In this document: positions 35,937 through 43,590 of the stretch, piece by piece
How positions within the stretch are numbered: position 1 is the stretch's first letter
How the letters are laid out: every line of letters begins with the position of its first letter
Source of the DNA: Pseudomonas sp. FeN3W
GTDB taxonomy: Bacteria; Pseudomonadota; Gammaproteobacteria; Pseudomonadales; Pseudomonadaceae
Reading direction: 5' to 3'
Assembly: GCA_030263805.2 (NCBI GenBank)
Contig: CP136010.1
Location: 3,797,001 to 3,861,000, forward strand
Length of the DNA stretch: 64,000 nucleotides
The notes under the pieces: model-generated
What the model saw: only the letters and a program-made list of their open reading frames with translations
What the model was told of the DNA's origin: nothing
Database searches by the model: none
Made by a program: the position numbers and the translations under genes

Positions 35937-37250
35937 GTGTTCAAAGCTCAGGCTGGTTTTTTCTCGCGATACCCCGCAGCAGTCACGCTGCTGCTTTTAT
36001 TCAGTGGTGCGGCCCAGGCGGCACCGCAATCCATCACGACCCTGCCGCTGCAGCCCGACGGTGAAAACCGCTGGCGCCTGCCTGCCGGGGAATATCAGGG
36101 CCAGTTCAGCATCGCGCAATCGATGCAGCTACGCTGCGAACCGGGCGCCGTCATCCGCTCCCAGGGCCAGGGCAGCAGCCTGCTCATCAGCGCGCCCGAC
36201 GTCGTCGTCGAAGGCTGCACGCTGCGCGACTGGGGCTCCGATCTCACCGCCATGGATTCGGCGGTGTTCGTCCTGCCGGCCGCGCCGCGGGCGCTGATCC
36301 AGAACAATCGCATGCAGGGCGCGGGCTTCGGCGTGTTCGTCGATGGCGCCGCCGACGTGCAGGTGATCGGCAACGAGATCGAAGGCGAGGTGGACGTGCG
36401 CTCGCAGGATCGCGGCAATGGCATTCACCTGTTTGCGGTCAAGGGCGCGCGTATCGTCGGCAATCACGTGCGCAACTCGCGCGATGGCATCTACATCGAC
36501 ACTTCCAACGGCAACCACCTGGAGGCCAACGTCCTCGAGGATCTGCGCTACGGCGTGCATTACATGTTCGCCAACGACAACAGCGTGATCGACAACGTCA
36601 CCCGCCGTACCCGCACCGGTTACGCGCTGATGCAGAGCCGCAAGCTGATCGTCACGGGCAACCGCTCCGAGCAGGATCAGAACTACGGCATCCTGATGAA
36701 CTACATCACCTATTCGACCATCACCGGCAACTTCGTCAGCGAGGTGCAGCGTGGCGATACCGGCGGCGACAGCATGATCAGCGGCGGCGAGGGCAAGGCG
36801 CTGTTCATCTACAACTCGCTGTTCAACACCATCGAGAACAACCACTTCGAGAAGAGCTCGCTCGGTATCCACCTGACCGCCGGCTCCGAAGACAACCGCA
36901 TTTCCGGCAACGCCTTCGTCGGCAACCAGCAGCAGGTCAAGTACGTGGCGACCCGCACCCAGGAATGGTCGGTGGACGGCCGTGGCAATTACTGGAGCGA
37001 CTACCTGGGCTGGGACCGCAACGACGACGGCCTGGGCGATGTCGCCTACGAACCCAACGACAACGTCGATCGCCTGCTCTGGCTCTACCCGCAGGTGCGC
37101 CTGCTGATGAACAGCCCGAGCATCGAAGTGCTGAGCTGGGTGCAGCGGGCCTTCCCGGTGGTCAAGTCGCCGGGCGTGCAGGACAGCCATCCGCTGATGA
37201 AGCTGCCGACTGAAGAACTCCTAACCGAAAAGCAGGAACCAACGTCATGA
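35937..37250 (+). CDS. nosD: NosD, periplasmic copper-site maturation protein
   Basis: Periplasmic protein of 437 residues with a signal peptide (FSRYPAAVTLLLLFSGAAQA) and a right-handed parallel beta-helix of CASH-type repeats (NRMQGAGFGVFVDGAADVQV and many N-x-I-x-G-N turns). With NosF and NosY it helps build the CuZ centre of NosZ. The start is GTG at 35937 behind AAGAAGG. Its stop overlaps the nosF ATG (ATGA). Confidence 0.94.
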   Translation: MFKAQAGFFSRYPAAVTLLLLFSGAAQAAPQSITTLPLQPDGENRWRLPAGEYQGQFSIAQSMQLRCEPGAVIRSQGQGSSLLISAPDVVVEGCTLRDWGSDLTAMDSAVFVLPAAPRALIQNNRMQGAGFGVFVDGAADVQVIGNEIEGEVDVRSQDRGNGIHLFAVKGARIVGNHVRNSRDGIYIDTSNGNHLEANVLEDLRYGVHYMFANDNSVIDNVTRRTRTGYALMQSRKLIVTGNRSEQDQNYGILMNYITYSTITGNFVSEVQRGDTGGDSMISGGEGKALFIYNSLFNTIENNHFEKSSLGIHLTAGSEDNRISGNAFVGNQQQVKYVATRTQEWSVDGRGNYWSDYLGWDRNDDGLGDVAYEPNDNVDRLLWLYPQVRLLMNSPSIEVLSWVQRAFPVVKSPGVQDSHPLMKLPTEELLTEKQEPTS

Positions 37251-38173
37251 ACGCCGTCGAGATCCAGGGCGTAAGCCAGCGTTACGGCAGCATGACCGTG
37301 CTGCACGATCTGAACCTGAACCTCGGTGAGGGCGAGGTGCTGGGGCTGTTCGGCCATAACGGCGCCGGCAAGACCACCAGCATGAAGCTGATTCTCGGCC
37401 TGCTTGCGCCGAGCGAGGGCCAGGTGAAAGTCCTCGGCCGCGCGCCGAACGATCCGCAGGTGCGCCGTCAGCTCGGCTATCTGCCGGAGAACGTCACCTT
37501 CTATCCGCAGTTGAGCGGCCGCGAAACCCTGCGCCATTTCGCTCGCCTGAAGGGCGCAGCCCTGAGCCAGGTAGACGAGCTGCTCGAGCAGGTCGGCCTG
37601 GCGCATGCCGCCGACCGCCGGGTGAAGACCTATTCCAAGGGCATGCGCCAGCGCCTCGGTCTGGCCCAGGCGCTGCTCGGCGAACCCCGCCTGCTGCTGC
37701 TCGACGAGCCGACCGTGGGCCTCGATCCGATCGCCACCCAGGACCTCTATCTGCTGATCGACCGCCTGCGTCAGCGCGGCACCAGCATCATTCTCTGCTC
37801 TCACGTGCTGCCGGGTGTGGAGGCGCACATCAACCGCGCGGCGATCCTCGCCAAGGGCCGCCTGCAGGCAGTGGGCAGCCTGTCGCAACTGCGTGCCGAA
37901 GCCGGGCTGCCGGTGCGCATCCGTGCCAGCGGCATCAGCGAGCGCGACAGCTGGCTGCAACGCTGGACCGATGCCGGACACAGCGCCCGCGGCCTCAGCG
38001 AATCGAGCCTGGAAGTGGTCGCGGTCAACGGCCACAAGCTGGTGCTGCTGCGCCAGCTGCTGGGTGAGAGCGAGCCGGAGGACATCGAGATCCACCAGCC
38101 GTCGCTGGAAGACCTCTACCGCTATTACATGGAGCGCGCCGGTGACGTACGCGCCCAGGAGGGTCGCCCATGA
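37247..38173 (+). CDS. nosF: NosF, ABC ATPase for N2O reductase maturation
   Basis: Cytoplasmic ATPase of 308 residues pairing with NosY. Walker A GHNGAGKT lies at residues 36-43, the signature at YSKGMRQRLGLAQALL, and Walker B at LLLLDEPTVGLDP. A C-terminal extension of about 80 residues is usual for NosF. The start overlaps nosD and the stop overlaps nosY by four bases each, so the three are co-translated. It powers NosDY-dependent copper or sulfur delivery to the CuZ site. Confidence 0.95.
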   Translation: MNAVEIQGVSQRYGSMTVLHDLNLNLGEGEVLGLFGHNGAGKTTSMKLILGLLAPSEGQVKVLGRAPNDPQVRRQLGYLPENVTFYPQLSGRETLRHFARLKGAALSQVDELLEQVGLAHAADRRVKTYSKGMRQRLGLAQALLGEPRLLLLDEPTVGLDPIATQDLYLLIDRLRQRGTSIILCSHVLPGVEAHINRAAILAKGRLQAVGSLSQLRAEAGLPVRIRASGISERDSWLQRWTDAGHSARGLSESSLEVVAVNGHKLVLLRQLLGESEPEDIEIHQPSLEDLYRYYMERAGDVRAQEGRP

Positions 38174-39000
38174 ACCAGGTCTGGAACATCGCCCGCAAGG
38201 AACTCAGCGATGGCCTGCGCAACCGCTGGCTGCTCGCCATCAGCCTGCTCTTCGCCGTGCTCGCGGTGGGTATCGCCTGGCTCGGCGCTGCGGCGTCAGG
38301 GCAGCTCGGCTTCACCTCGATTCCGGCGACTATCGCCAGCTTGGCCAGTCTGGCCACCTTCCTGATGCCGTTGATCGCGTTGCTGCTCGCTTACGACGCC
38401 ATCGTCGGCGAGGACGAGGGCGGCACGCTGATGCTGCTGCTGACCTATCCGCTGGGGCGTGGGCAGATCCTGCTCGGCAAGTTCGTCGGCCACGGGCTGA
38501 TTCTCGCCCTGGCGGTGCTGATCGGCTTCGGTTGCGCGGCGCTGGCCATCGCCGTGCTGGTCGAAGGTGTCGAACTCGGCATGCTGTTCTGGGCGTTCGG
38601 CCGTTTCATGATCTCCTCGACGCTGCTCGGCTGGGTGTTTCTCGCCTTCGCCTATGTGCTCAGCGGCAAGGTCAACGAGAAGTCCAGTGCCGCCGGGCTG
38701 GCGCTCGGGGTGTGGTTTCTCTTCGTGCTGGTGTTCGACCTGGTCCTGCTCGCGCTGCTGGTACTCAGCGAAGGCAAGTTCAACCCGGAGCTGCTGCCCT
38801 GGCTGCTCTTGCTCAACCCCACCGACATCTACCGGCTGATCAACCTGTCCGGCTTCGAAGGCAGCGCCAGCGCAATGGGCGTGCTGTCGCTCGGTGCCGA
38901 CCTGCCCGTGCCGGCTTCGGTACTCTGGCTGTGCCTGCTGGCCTGGATCGGCGTGTCGCTGCTGCTGGCGTTCGGCATCTTTCGCCGGCGCCTGACCTGA
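38170..39000 (+). CDS. nosY: NosY, ABC permease for N2O reductase maturation
   Basis: Inner-membrane protein of 276 residues with six transmembrane segments of the ABC-2 type. It begins VWNIARKELSDGLRNRWLL, the conserved amphipathic start, and has YDAIVGEDEGGTLMLLLTYP after the second helix. With two NosF copies and NosD it forms the maturation complex. ATGA overlap with nosF. Confidence 0.95.
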   Translation: MNQVWNIARKELSDGLRNRWLLAISLLFAVLAVGIAWLGAAASGQLGFTSIPATIASLASLATFLMPLIALLLAYDAIVGEDEGGTLMLLLTYPLGRGQILLGKFVGHGLILALAVLIGFGCAALAIAVLVEGVELGMLFWAFGRFMISSTLLGWVFLAFAYVLSGKVNEKSSAAGLALGVWFLFVLVFDLVLLALLVLSEGKFNPELLPWLLLLNPTDIYRLINLSGFEGSASAMGVLSLGADLPVPASVLWLCLLAWIGVSLLLAFGIFRRRLT

Positions 39001-39029
39001 CTTCCATGAATCGAAAAGGAAATCCCTCT

Positions 39030-39587
39030 ATGAACGCACTGCATCGCATCGGCGCCGGAACGCTCCTGGCCATGTTGCTCGCCTTCGGCCTGGCCGGCTG
39101 CGGCGAGAAGGAGAAGGTCCAGCAAGCGCTCGAGCCGGTGGCCTTTCATGCCGCTGACGAGTGTCACGTCTGCGGCATGATCATCAGCGACTTCCCCGGG
39201 CCCAAGGGCCAGGCGGTGGAGAAGGGCGGCGTGAAGAAGTTCTGCTCCACGGCCGAGATGCTCGGCTGGTGGCTGCAGCCGGAGAATCGTCTGCTCGATG
39301 CCAGGCTGTACGTACACGATATGGGCCGTAGCGTCTGGGAAAAGCCGGATGACAGTCACCTGATCGACGCAACCAGCGCCTACTATGTAGTCGGTACGTC
39401 GCTCAAGGGCGCCATGGGTGCGTCGCTGGCGACCTTCGCCGACGAGCAGGCCGCCATGCGCCTCGCCGAGGAACACGGTGGTCGCGTATTGCGCTTCGAG
39501 CAGATCGATCAGGCGCTGCTGCAGGAGGCGGCGAGCATGCACGAGCACACGTCCGGCGATGCACACAACGCACACCAGGGCCACTGA
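39030..39587 (+). CDS. nosL: NosL, copper chaperone lipoprotein
   Basis: Outer-membrane lipoprotein of 185 residues with lipobox LAGC (FGLAGCGEKEK) that binds Cu(I) and hands it to the NosDFY/NosZ system. The metal motif CHVCGM (ADECHVCGMIISDFPGPK) is intact. The ATG at 39030 has AAGGAAA behind it; another in-frame ATG at 39006 would add eight residues before the signal. The C-terminus is His-rich (HEHTSGDAHNAHQGH), which may add copper-binding capacity. Confidence 0.93.
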   Translation: MNALHRIGAGTLLAMLLAFGLAGCGEKEKVQQALEPVAFHAADECHVCGMIISDFPGPKGQAVEKGGVKKFCSTAEMLGWWLQPENRLLDARLYVHDMGRSVWEKPDDSHLIDATSAYYVVGTSLKGAMGASLATFADEQAAMRLAEEHGGRVLRFEQIDQALLQEAASMHEHTSGDAHNAHQGH

Positions 39588-39636
39588 GGTACTCGGTGAC
39601 CGCAACCAGTCTTCCGACACATTCGAGGTAAGCACA

Positions 39637-39819
39637 ATGATGGGTATCAGCGTCTGGCAACTTCTGATCATTCTTCTGATCGTCGTCATGCTGTTCGGCA
39701 CCAAGCGCCTGCGCGGCCTGGGCTCCGATCTGGGCAGCGCGATCAGCGGCTTCCGCAAATCGGTGAGTGACGCCGAGACCACGTCTCAGGCCGAGACGGT
39801 CAAGCAGGAAATCAAGTAA
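39637..39819 (+). CDS. tatE: TatA/E-like twin-arginine translocase component
   Basis: Sixty-residue protein with one N-terminal transmembrane helix (VWQLLIILLIVVMLFGTKRL) followed by the amphipathic helix GLGSDLGSAISGFRKS, typical of TatA/TatE. A tatE gene at this place is a known part of the P. stutzeri nos cluster and should assist export of the Tat substrate NosZ. A double ATG occurs at 39637/39640 and the GAGGTAA site favours the first. A GC hairpin follows. Confidence 0.93.
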   Translation: MMGISVWQLLIILLIVVMLFGTKRLRGLGSDLGSAISGFRKSVSDAETTSQAETVKQEIK

Positions 39820-39848
39820 GCACAACGACCACTCCGCTCGGCCAACAC

Positions 39849-39879
39849 CCCCGGACAAGGCGCATGCGCGTTGCCGGGG
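39849..39879 (+). terminator. Stem-loop after tatE
   Basis: CCCCGG ... CCGGGG with an inner GCGCATGCGC palindrome forms a 31-base hairpin about 30 bases past tatE. It probably marks the end of the nos transcript, though it lacks a T-tract. Confidence 0.5.
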
Positions 39880-40016
39880 AGGGTAGGCCCATCGCCGTAG
39901 AGGGCCGCCCGGACGGCTCCACTGTTCGATGATCACGGCCGTTGCGCACCGCAACGGTGCGTCTGCAGGTGGCCTCCGCGTGCCGACCGTCACTTTCCCG
40001 CCGCCTCCGCGAAAAT

Positions 40017-40030
40017 CTGATCGCAATCAA
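40017..40030. promoter_or_regulatory. FNR/DNR box before nnrS
   Basis: CTGAT-CGCA-ATCAA differs from the consensus by one base. It sits 118-131 bases before the nnrS start, inside the otherwise empty 328-base tatE-nnrS gap. Confidence 0.7.
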
Positions 40031-40147
40031 GTCTGTCGATGGCGCCTACCCTGTAGAAAGTAATCCTGGCTCCTGCAATCGGGAGCGCTCATTCGTCCGG
40101 CGCGCCTTCGTTGTGCCGCCGGACATAGAACGTCTGGAGGCCCTTCC

Positions 40148-41338
40148 GTGCAAGTTATCGATCGGCGAAAAGCCCTGAGTATTCCGCCTATCTGGCGGCT
40201 CGCCTTTCGCCCCTTCTTTCTCGCTGGCAGCCTGTTCGCGCTGTTGGCGATTCCACTCTGGGTCGCCGCGTGGACCGGGCTCTCGCCGGGCTTTCAGCCC
40301 ACCGGTGGCTGGCTGGCCTGGCACCGTCACGAAATGCTGTTCGGCTTCGCCATGGCGATCGTCGCCGGCTTTCTGCTCACCGCGGTGCAGACCTGGACCG
40401 GGCAGACCGCGCCCTCCGGCAACCGCCTGATGGGGTTGGCGATGCTCTGGCTGGCCGCGCGCCTGGGCTGGCTGTTCGGCCTGCCGGCCGCATGGCTGGC
40501 ACCGCTCGATCTGCTGTTCCTGCTGGCGTTGGCCTGGATGATGGCGCGGATGCTCTGGGCCGTACGGCAGAAGCGCAACTACCCGATCGTGGTGGTGCTG
40601 ACGCTGATGTTCGGCGCTGACGTGCTGATCCTGACCGGCCTGCTGCAGGGTAACGATGCGCTGCAGCGCCAGGGCGTGCTCGCCGGGCTGTGGCTGGTCG
40701 CGGCGCTGATGGCGCTGATCGGCGGCCGGGTGATTCCGTTCTTCACCCAGCGCGGCCTGGGCAAGGTCGAGGCGGTCAAGCCCTGGGTCTGGCTGGATGT
40801 CGCCCTGCTGGTGGGCACCGGGATCGTCGCGCTGCTGCACGCCTTCGGCGTTGCCCTGCAGCCGCATCCGCTGCTGGGCCTGCTGTTCGTCGCCATCGGC
40901 GTCGGCCATCTGCTGCGCCTGGCGCGCTGGTACGACCACGGCATCTGGAAGGTCGGCCTGCTCTGGTCGCTGCACCTGGCGATGCTCTGGCTGGTGGTTG
41001 CCGCCTTCGGCCTGGCGCTCTGGCATTTCGGTCTGCTGGCACAGTCCAGCCCTTCGCTGCATGCGCTGAGCGTCGGCTCCATGGGCGGGCTGATCCTGGC
41101 GATGATCGCCCGCGTGACTCTCGGCCACACCGGCCGGCCGCTGCAGTTGCCGGCCGGCATCATCGGTGCCTTCGTGCTGTTCAACCTGGGTACGGCAGCG
41201 CGGGTATTCCTCTCCGTCATCTGGCCGGTCGGCGGTCTGTGGCTGGCAGCGGCCTGCTGGGCGGCGGCCTTCGTTCTGTATGTCTGGCGCTACGCGCCGA
41301 TGCTGGTCGCACCGCGGGTCGATGGCCATCCGGGCTGA
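40148..41338 (+). CDS. nnrS: NnrS-family heme-copper membrane protein
   Basis: Polytopic protein of 396 residues with about twelve transmembrane helices. The conserved opening IPPIWRLAFRPFFLAGSLFA and motif GWLAWHRHEMLFGF carry His residues thought to bind heme. NnrS proteins relieve nitrosative stress and are widespread in denitrifiers; the mechanism is unsettled. The start is GTG at 40148 behind GGAGG, giving 396 residues. It has its own DNR-like box and is followed 117 bases later by an SDR gene. Confidence 0.9.
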   Translation: MQVIDRRKALSIPPIWRLAFRPFFLAGSLFALLAIPLWVAAWTGLSPGFQPTGGWLAWHRHEMLFGFAMAIVAGFLLTAVQTWTGQTAPSGNRLMGLAMLWLAARLGWLFGLPAAWLAPLDLLFLLALAWMMARMLWAVRQKRNYPIVVVLTLMFGADVLILTGLLQGNDALQRQGVLAGLWLVAALMALIGGRVIPFFTQRGLGKVEAVKPWVWLDVALLVGTGIVALLHAFGVALQPHPLLGLLFVAIGVGHLLRLARWYDHGIWKVGLLWSLHLAMLWLVVAAFGLALWHFGLLAQSSPSLHALSVGSMGGLILAMIARVTLGHTGRPLQLPAGIIGAFVLFNLGTAARVFLSVIWPVGGLWLAAACWAAAFVLYVWRYAPMLVAPRVDGHPG

Positions 41339-41455
41339 GCACCGAGTCGTTTCACCGGGGCAGGTGCCCGTCGCGCCTGCCCGTCAATACCAAGCCTTAG
41401 AACCGCTGCCGCGAGGCGGCTTGTGACTCGGCGTGCGCCGAGCTCGGAGAGGATG

Positions 41456-42199
41456 ATGAAAAGCGAGTTTCAGGATCGTCTGGCGGTCGTCACCGGCGCC
41501 AGTTCCGGAATCGGTCTGGCGTTGTGCGCGGCCTTGCTGCAGCGCGGTGCCCGGGTGCTGGCGATGTCGCGCAGCATCGGCGGTCTCGAACCGCTGCTGG
41601 AAACCCACGCCGACCAGCTGCAGTGGCTGAGCGGCGACGTCACTTCGGCTGAAGATCTGGCCCAGCTGGCACGCCGCGCCGCGCAGATGGGGCCGGTGCA
41701 CTACCTGGTGCCCAACGCCGGTATCGCCGAACTGGCCGATGGCCTGGACATGGCCGCCTTCGACCGGCAGTGGGCGGTCAATGGCGCCGGTGCGTTGAAC
41801 ACCTTCGCTGCGCTGCGCACCGAGCTGGCCAAGCCGGCTTCGGTGGTCTTCGTCGGCACCTTCCTGATCCGCTCGACCTTCCCCGGGCTGGCGGCCTACA
41901 TCGCCAGCAAGGCGGCGTTGGCGGCGCAGGCGCGCACGCTGGCGGTGGAGTTCGCGCCGCTGGAGGTACGCATCAACATGGTTTCGCCCGGTCCGACCGC
42001 CACCGCCATCTGGGGTTCGCTGGGGCTCAACGACGACCAGCTCGAAGCGGTCGCCGACGGCGTCACCAAGCGTCTGCTGCCGGGGCATTTCCTCGAGTCG
42101 GCGGCGGTGGCCAACGTCATCCTGTTCCAGCTGTCCCAGGGCGCGCGCGGCGTGTTCGGCCAGGACTGGGTGGTGGACAACGGTTACACCGTCAGCTGA
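41456..42199 (+). CDS. Short-chain dehydrogenase/reductase in the denitrification cluster
   Basis: Cytoplasmic classical SDR of 247 residues. The cofactor motif TGASSGIG is at 13-20, NAG at 87-89, and the YxxxK pair is Y148 and K152 (AAYIASK). The residue aligned with the catalytic Ser is Thr (T135 in VFVGTFL), a mild oddity. Arg-rich SRS after strand 2 suggests NADPH preference. The ATG at 41456 has GGAGAGG; another ATG lies three bases earlier. A gene of this size is known after nnrS in P. stutzeri, but its substrate and role are unknown. A CZB receptor gene follows 10 bases after its stop. Confidence 0.82.
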   Translation: MKSEFQDRLAVVTGASSGIGLALCAALLQRGARVLAMSRSIGGLEPLLETHADQLQWLSGDVTSAEDLAQLARRAAQMGPVHYLVPNAGIAELADGLDMAAFDRQWAVNGAGALNTFAALRTELAKPASVVFVGTFLIRSTFPGLAAYIASKAALAAQARTLAVEFAPLEVRINMVSPGPTATAIWGSLGLNDDQLEAVADGVTKRLLPGHFLESAAVANVILFQLSQGARGVFGQDWVVDNGYTVS

Positions 42200-42209
42200 G
42201 GTGCACGGC

Positions 42210-43319
42210 ATGTGGTTCAAGCGGAAGAACAGCACGACGCGCCTGGAGCACGAGCTGCACGCGCTGCAGGCCAGCCACGCCGAACAGTCGGCACGCATCG
42301 CTGCGTTGGAGCAGCAGCTGCAGGCGGCAGAAGCGGCCAGCCAGCAACGCCAGCGACAGCTCGACTATTACCGGGGCGTGTCGGAAAGGCTGATTCGCTT
42401 CAGCACCTCGGTGGCCCATCTCGGCGAGTCGTTCGAGTTTCTCACCGAGCAGTTGGGCGATAACAAGGCCCGTGCCGGCGAGGTCGCCGCCGCGGCGCTG
42501 AGCAACCAGAAGCATTTCGGCGAGCTGCAGGGCAAGGCCGCCGAGATGGAGGACGGCCTTGGTCTGGCCTCGCACAAGGTCGATACCCTTGCCGAGCGCT
42601 CGCAGGAGATCAACGGCATCGTCGATCTCATCAGCGGCATCGCCAGCCAGACCAACCTGCTGGCCCTGAATGCGGCGATCGAGGCGGCGCGTGCCGGCGA
42701 GGCCGGGCGCGGGTTCGCGGTGGTCGCCGGGGAGATTCGCAGCCTGGCGGAAAAGACCGCGCTGGCGACCGATGACATCGTGCGCAAGATTGGCGAAGTG
42801 CAGGGCGAAATACGCAATGTGCATGACTACATCCAACTGCAGGGCAGCCACGCCAAGGGCTTCAGCCGAACCACCGAGGTGGCGGTCGAGGCGATGCGCA
42901 TGCTCTACCAGCTGGCCGGGGCGATGCGTGCGAGCAGCGCCGCGTCTTCCTTCCGGGCCGGCATCGAGCTGGCCAATCTCGACGAGCTGTCACTGAAGTT
43001 CGTGGTCTACAACCACCTGCTGAGCGACCGGGCACAGCCGATTCCGCAGCTGCCGAGCGAGCGCGACTGTCGTTTCGGTCGCTGGTACTACGGCGAGGGC
43101 AACCGCGATATCCAGGCGCTGGACTGCTTCCGGCAGATCGAGCGGCCCCATACGGCGGTGCATGCTCAGGGGCAGGCGGCACTGGATGCATTCGCCCAGA
43201 ACGCCCTGGAAACCGCGCTGCGCCACCTGGGCCAGATGGAGGACGCCAACCTGGAGGTGATGCGCATCGTCACCGCCGTGGTCGATCAGTACGAGAAAGG
43301 AACGAGTCACGCGGCCTGA
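42210..43319 (+). CDS. Soluble methyl-accepting chemotaxis protein with C-terminal zinc-binding CZB domain
   Basis: Cytoplasmic receptor of 369 residues with no transmembrane segment. Residues 8-58 are a predicted coiled coil rich in Gln/Glu/Ala. The signalling hairpin contains INGIVDLISGIASQTNLLAL and NAAIEAARAGEAGRGFAVVA. The C-terminal CZB domain has the 3His/1Cys set H269 (VYNHLLS), C287 (DCRFGRWYYGEG), H314 and H318 (RPHTAVHAQ). CZB domains bind zinc tightly and can sense zinc or oxidants. The ATG at 42210 is used; a GTG lies nine bases earlier. It is probably co-transcribed with the SDR gene. A hairpin follows at 43322. Confidence 0.83.
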   Translation: MWFKRKNSTTRLEHELHALQASHAEQSARIAALEQQLQAAEAASQQRQRQLDYYRGVSERLIRFSTSVAHLGESFEFLTEQLGDNKARAGEVAAAALSNQKHFGELQGKAAEMEDGLGLASHKVDTLAERSQEINGIVDLISGIASQTNLLALNAAIEAARAGEAGRGFAVVAGEIRSLAEKTALATDDIVRKIGEVQGEIRNVHDYIQLQGSHAKGFSRTTEVAVEAMRMLYQLAGAMRASSAASSFRAGIELANLDELSLKFVVYNHLLSDRAQPIPQLPSERDCRFGRWYYGEGNRDIQALDCFRQIERPHTAVHAQGQAALDAFAQNALETALRHLGQMEDANLEVMRIVTAVVDQYEKGTSHAA

Positions 43320-43321
43320 TA

Positions 43322-43336
43322 CGGCTTCAGAAGCCG
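43322..43336 (+). terminator. Small hairpin after the CZB receptor gene
   Basis: CGGCTT-CAG-AAGCCG starts two bases past the stop codon. It is short and has no T-tract, so it is only a possible terminator. Confidence 0.35.
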
Positions 43337-43368
43337 CGGCTCCGCTTGTAGGGTGCTTGATGCAAAAA

Positions 43369-43389
43369 TATTGCGCTTATCGAGCAATA
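43369..43389. promoter_or_regulatory. Palindrome upstream of the orphan ccoN
   Basis: TATTGC-GCTTATCGA-GCAATA has perfect six-base arms. It lies in an AT-richer patch about 200 bases before the ccoN-like start. It is not an FNR box (a lone TTGAT half-site occurs at about 43357). A regulator-binding site is possible. Confidence 0.35.
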
Positions 43390-43590
43390 CTATTCGTTAG
43401 ATAACATTCAACCCGCCGCAGACAATGCGCACGCATTCCGTCTGCGCGGCAATCCGCCGCGCTCGATATGAACCGATCCCTGGAGGAGCGGCGAGCGGAT
43501 GCGGCGTGCCGGTCCGTCGACCATTGCCAGCGCTGCGCTGGCAGATTTCGATGTTCGTTCCCTGGCGCCCGCGTCGGCTGCCCGGCGAGC

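Noticed and set aside
37815..39029. In-frame upstream extension of nosL
   Set aside because: That stretch is an off-frame reading of nosF/nosY. The nosL lipoprotein signal and ribosome site define the start at 39030.
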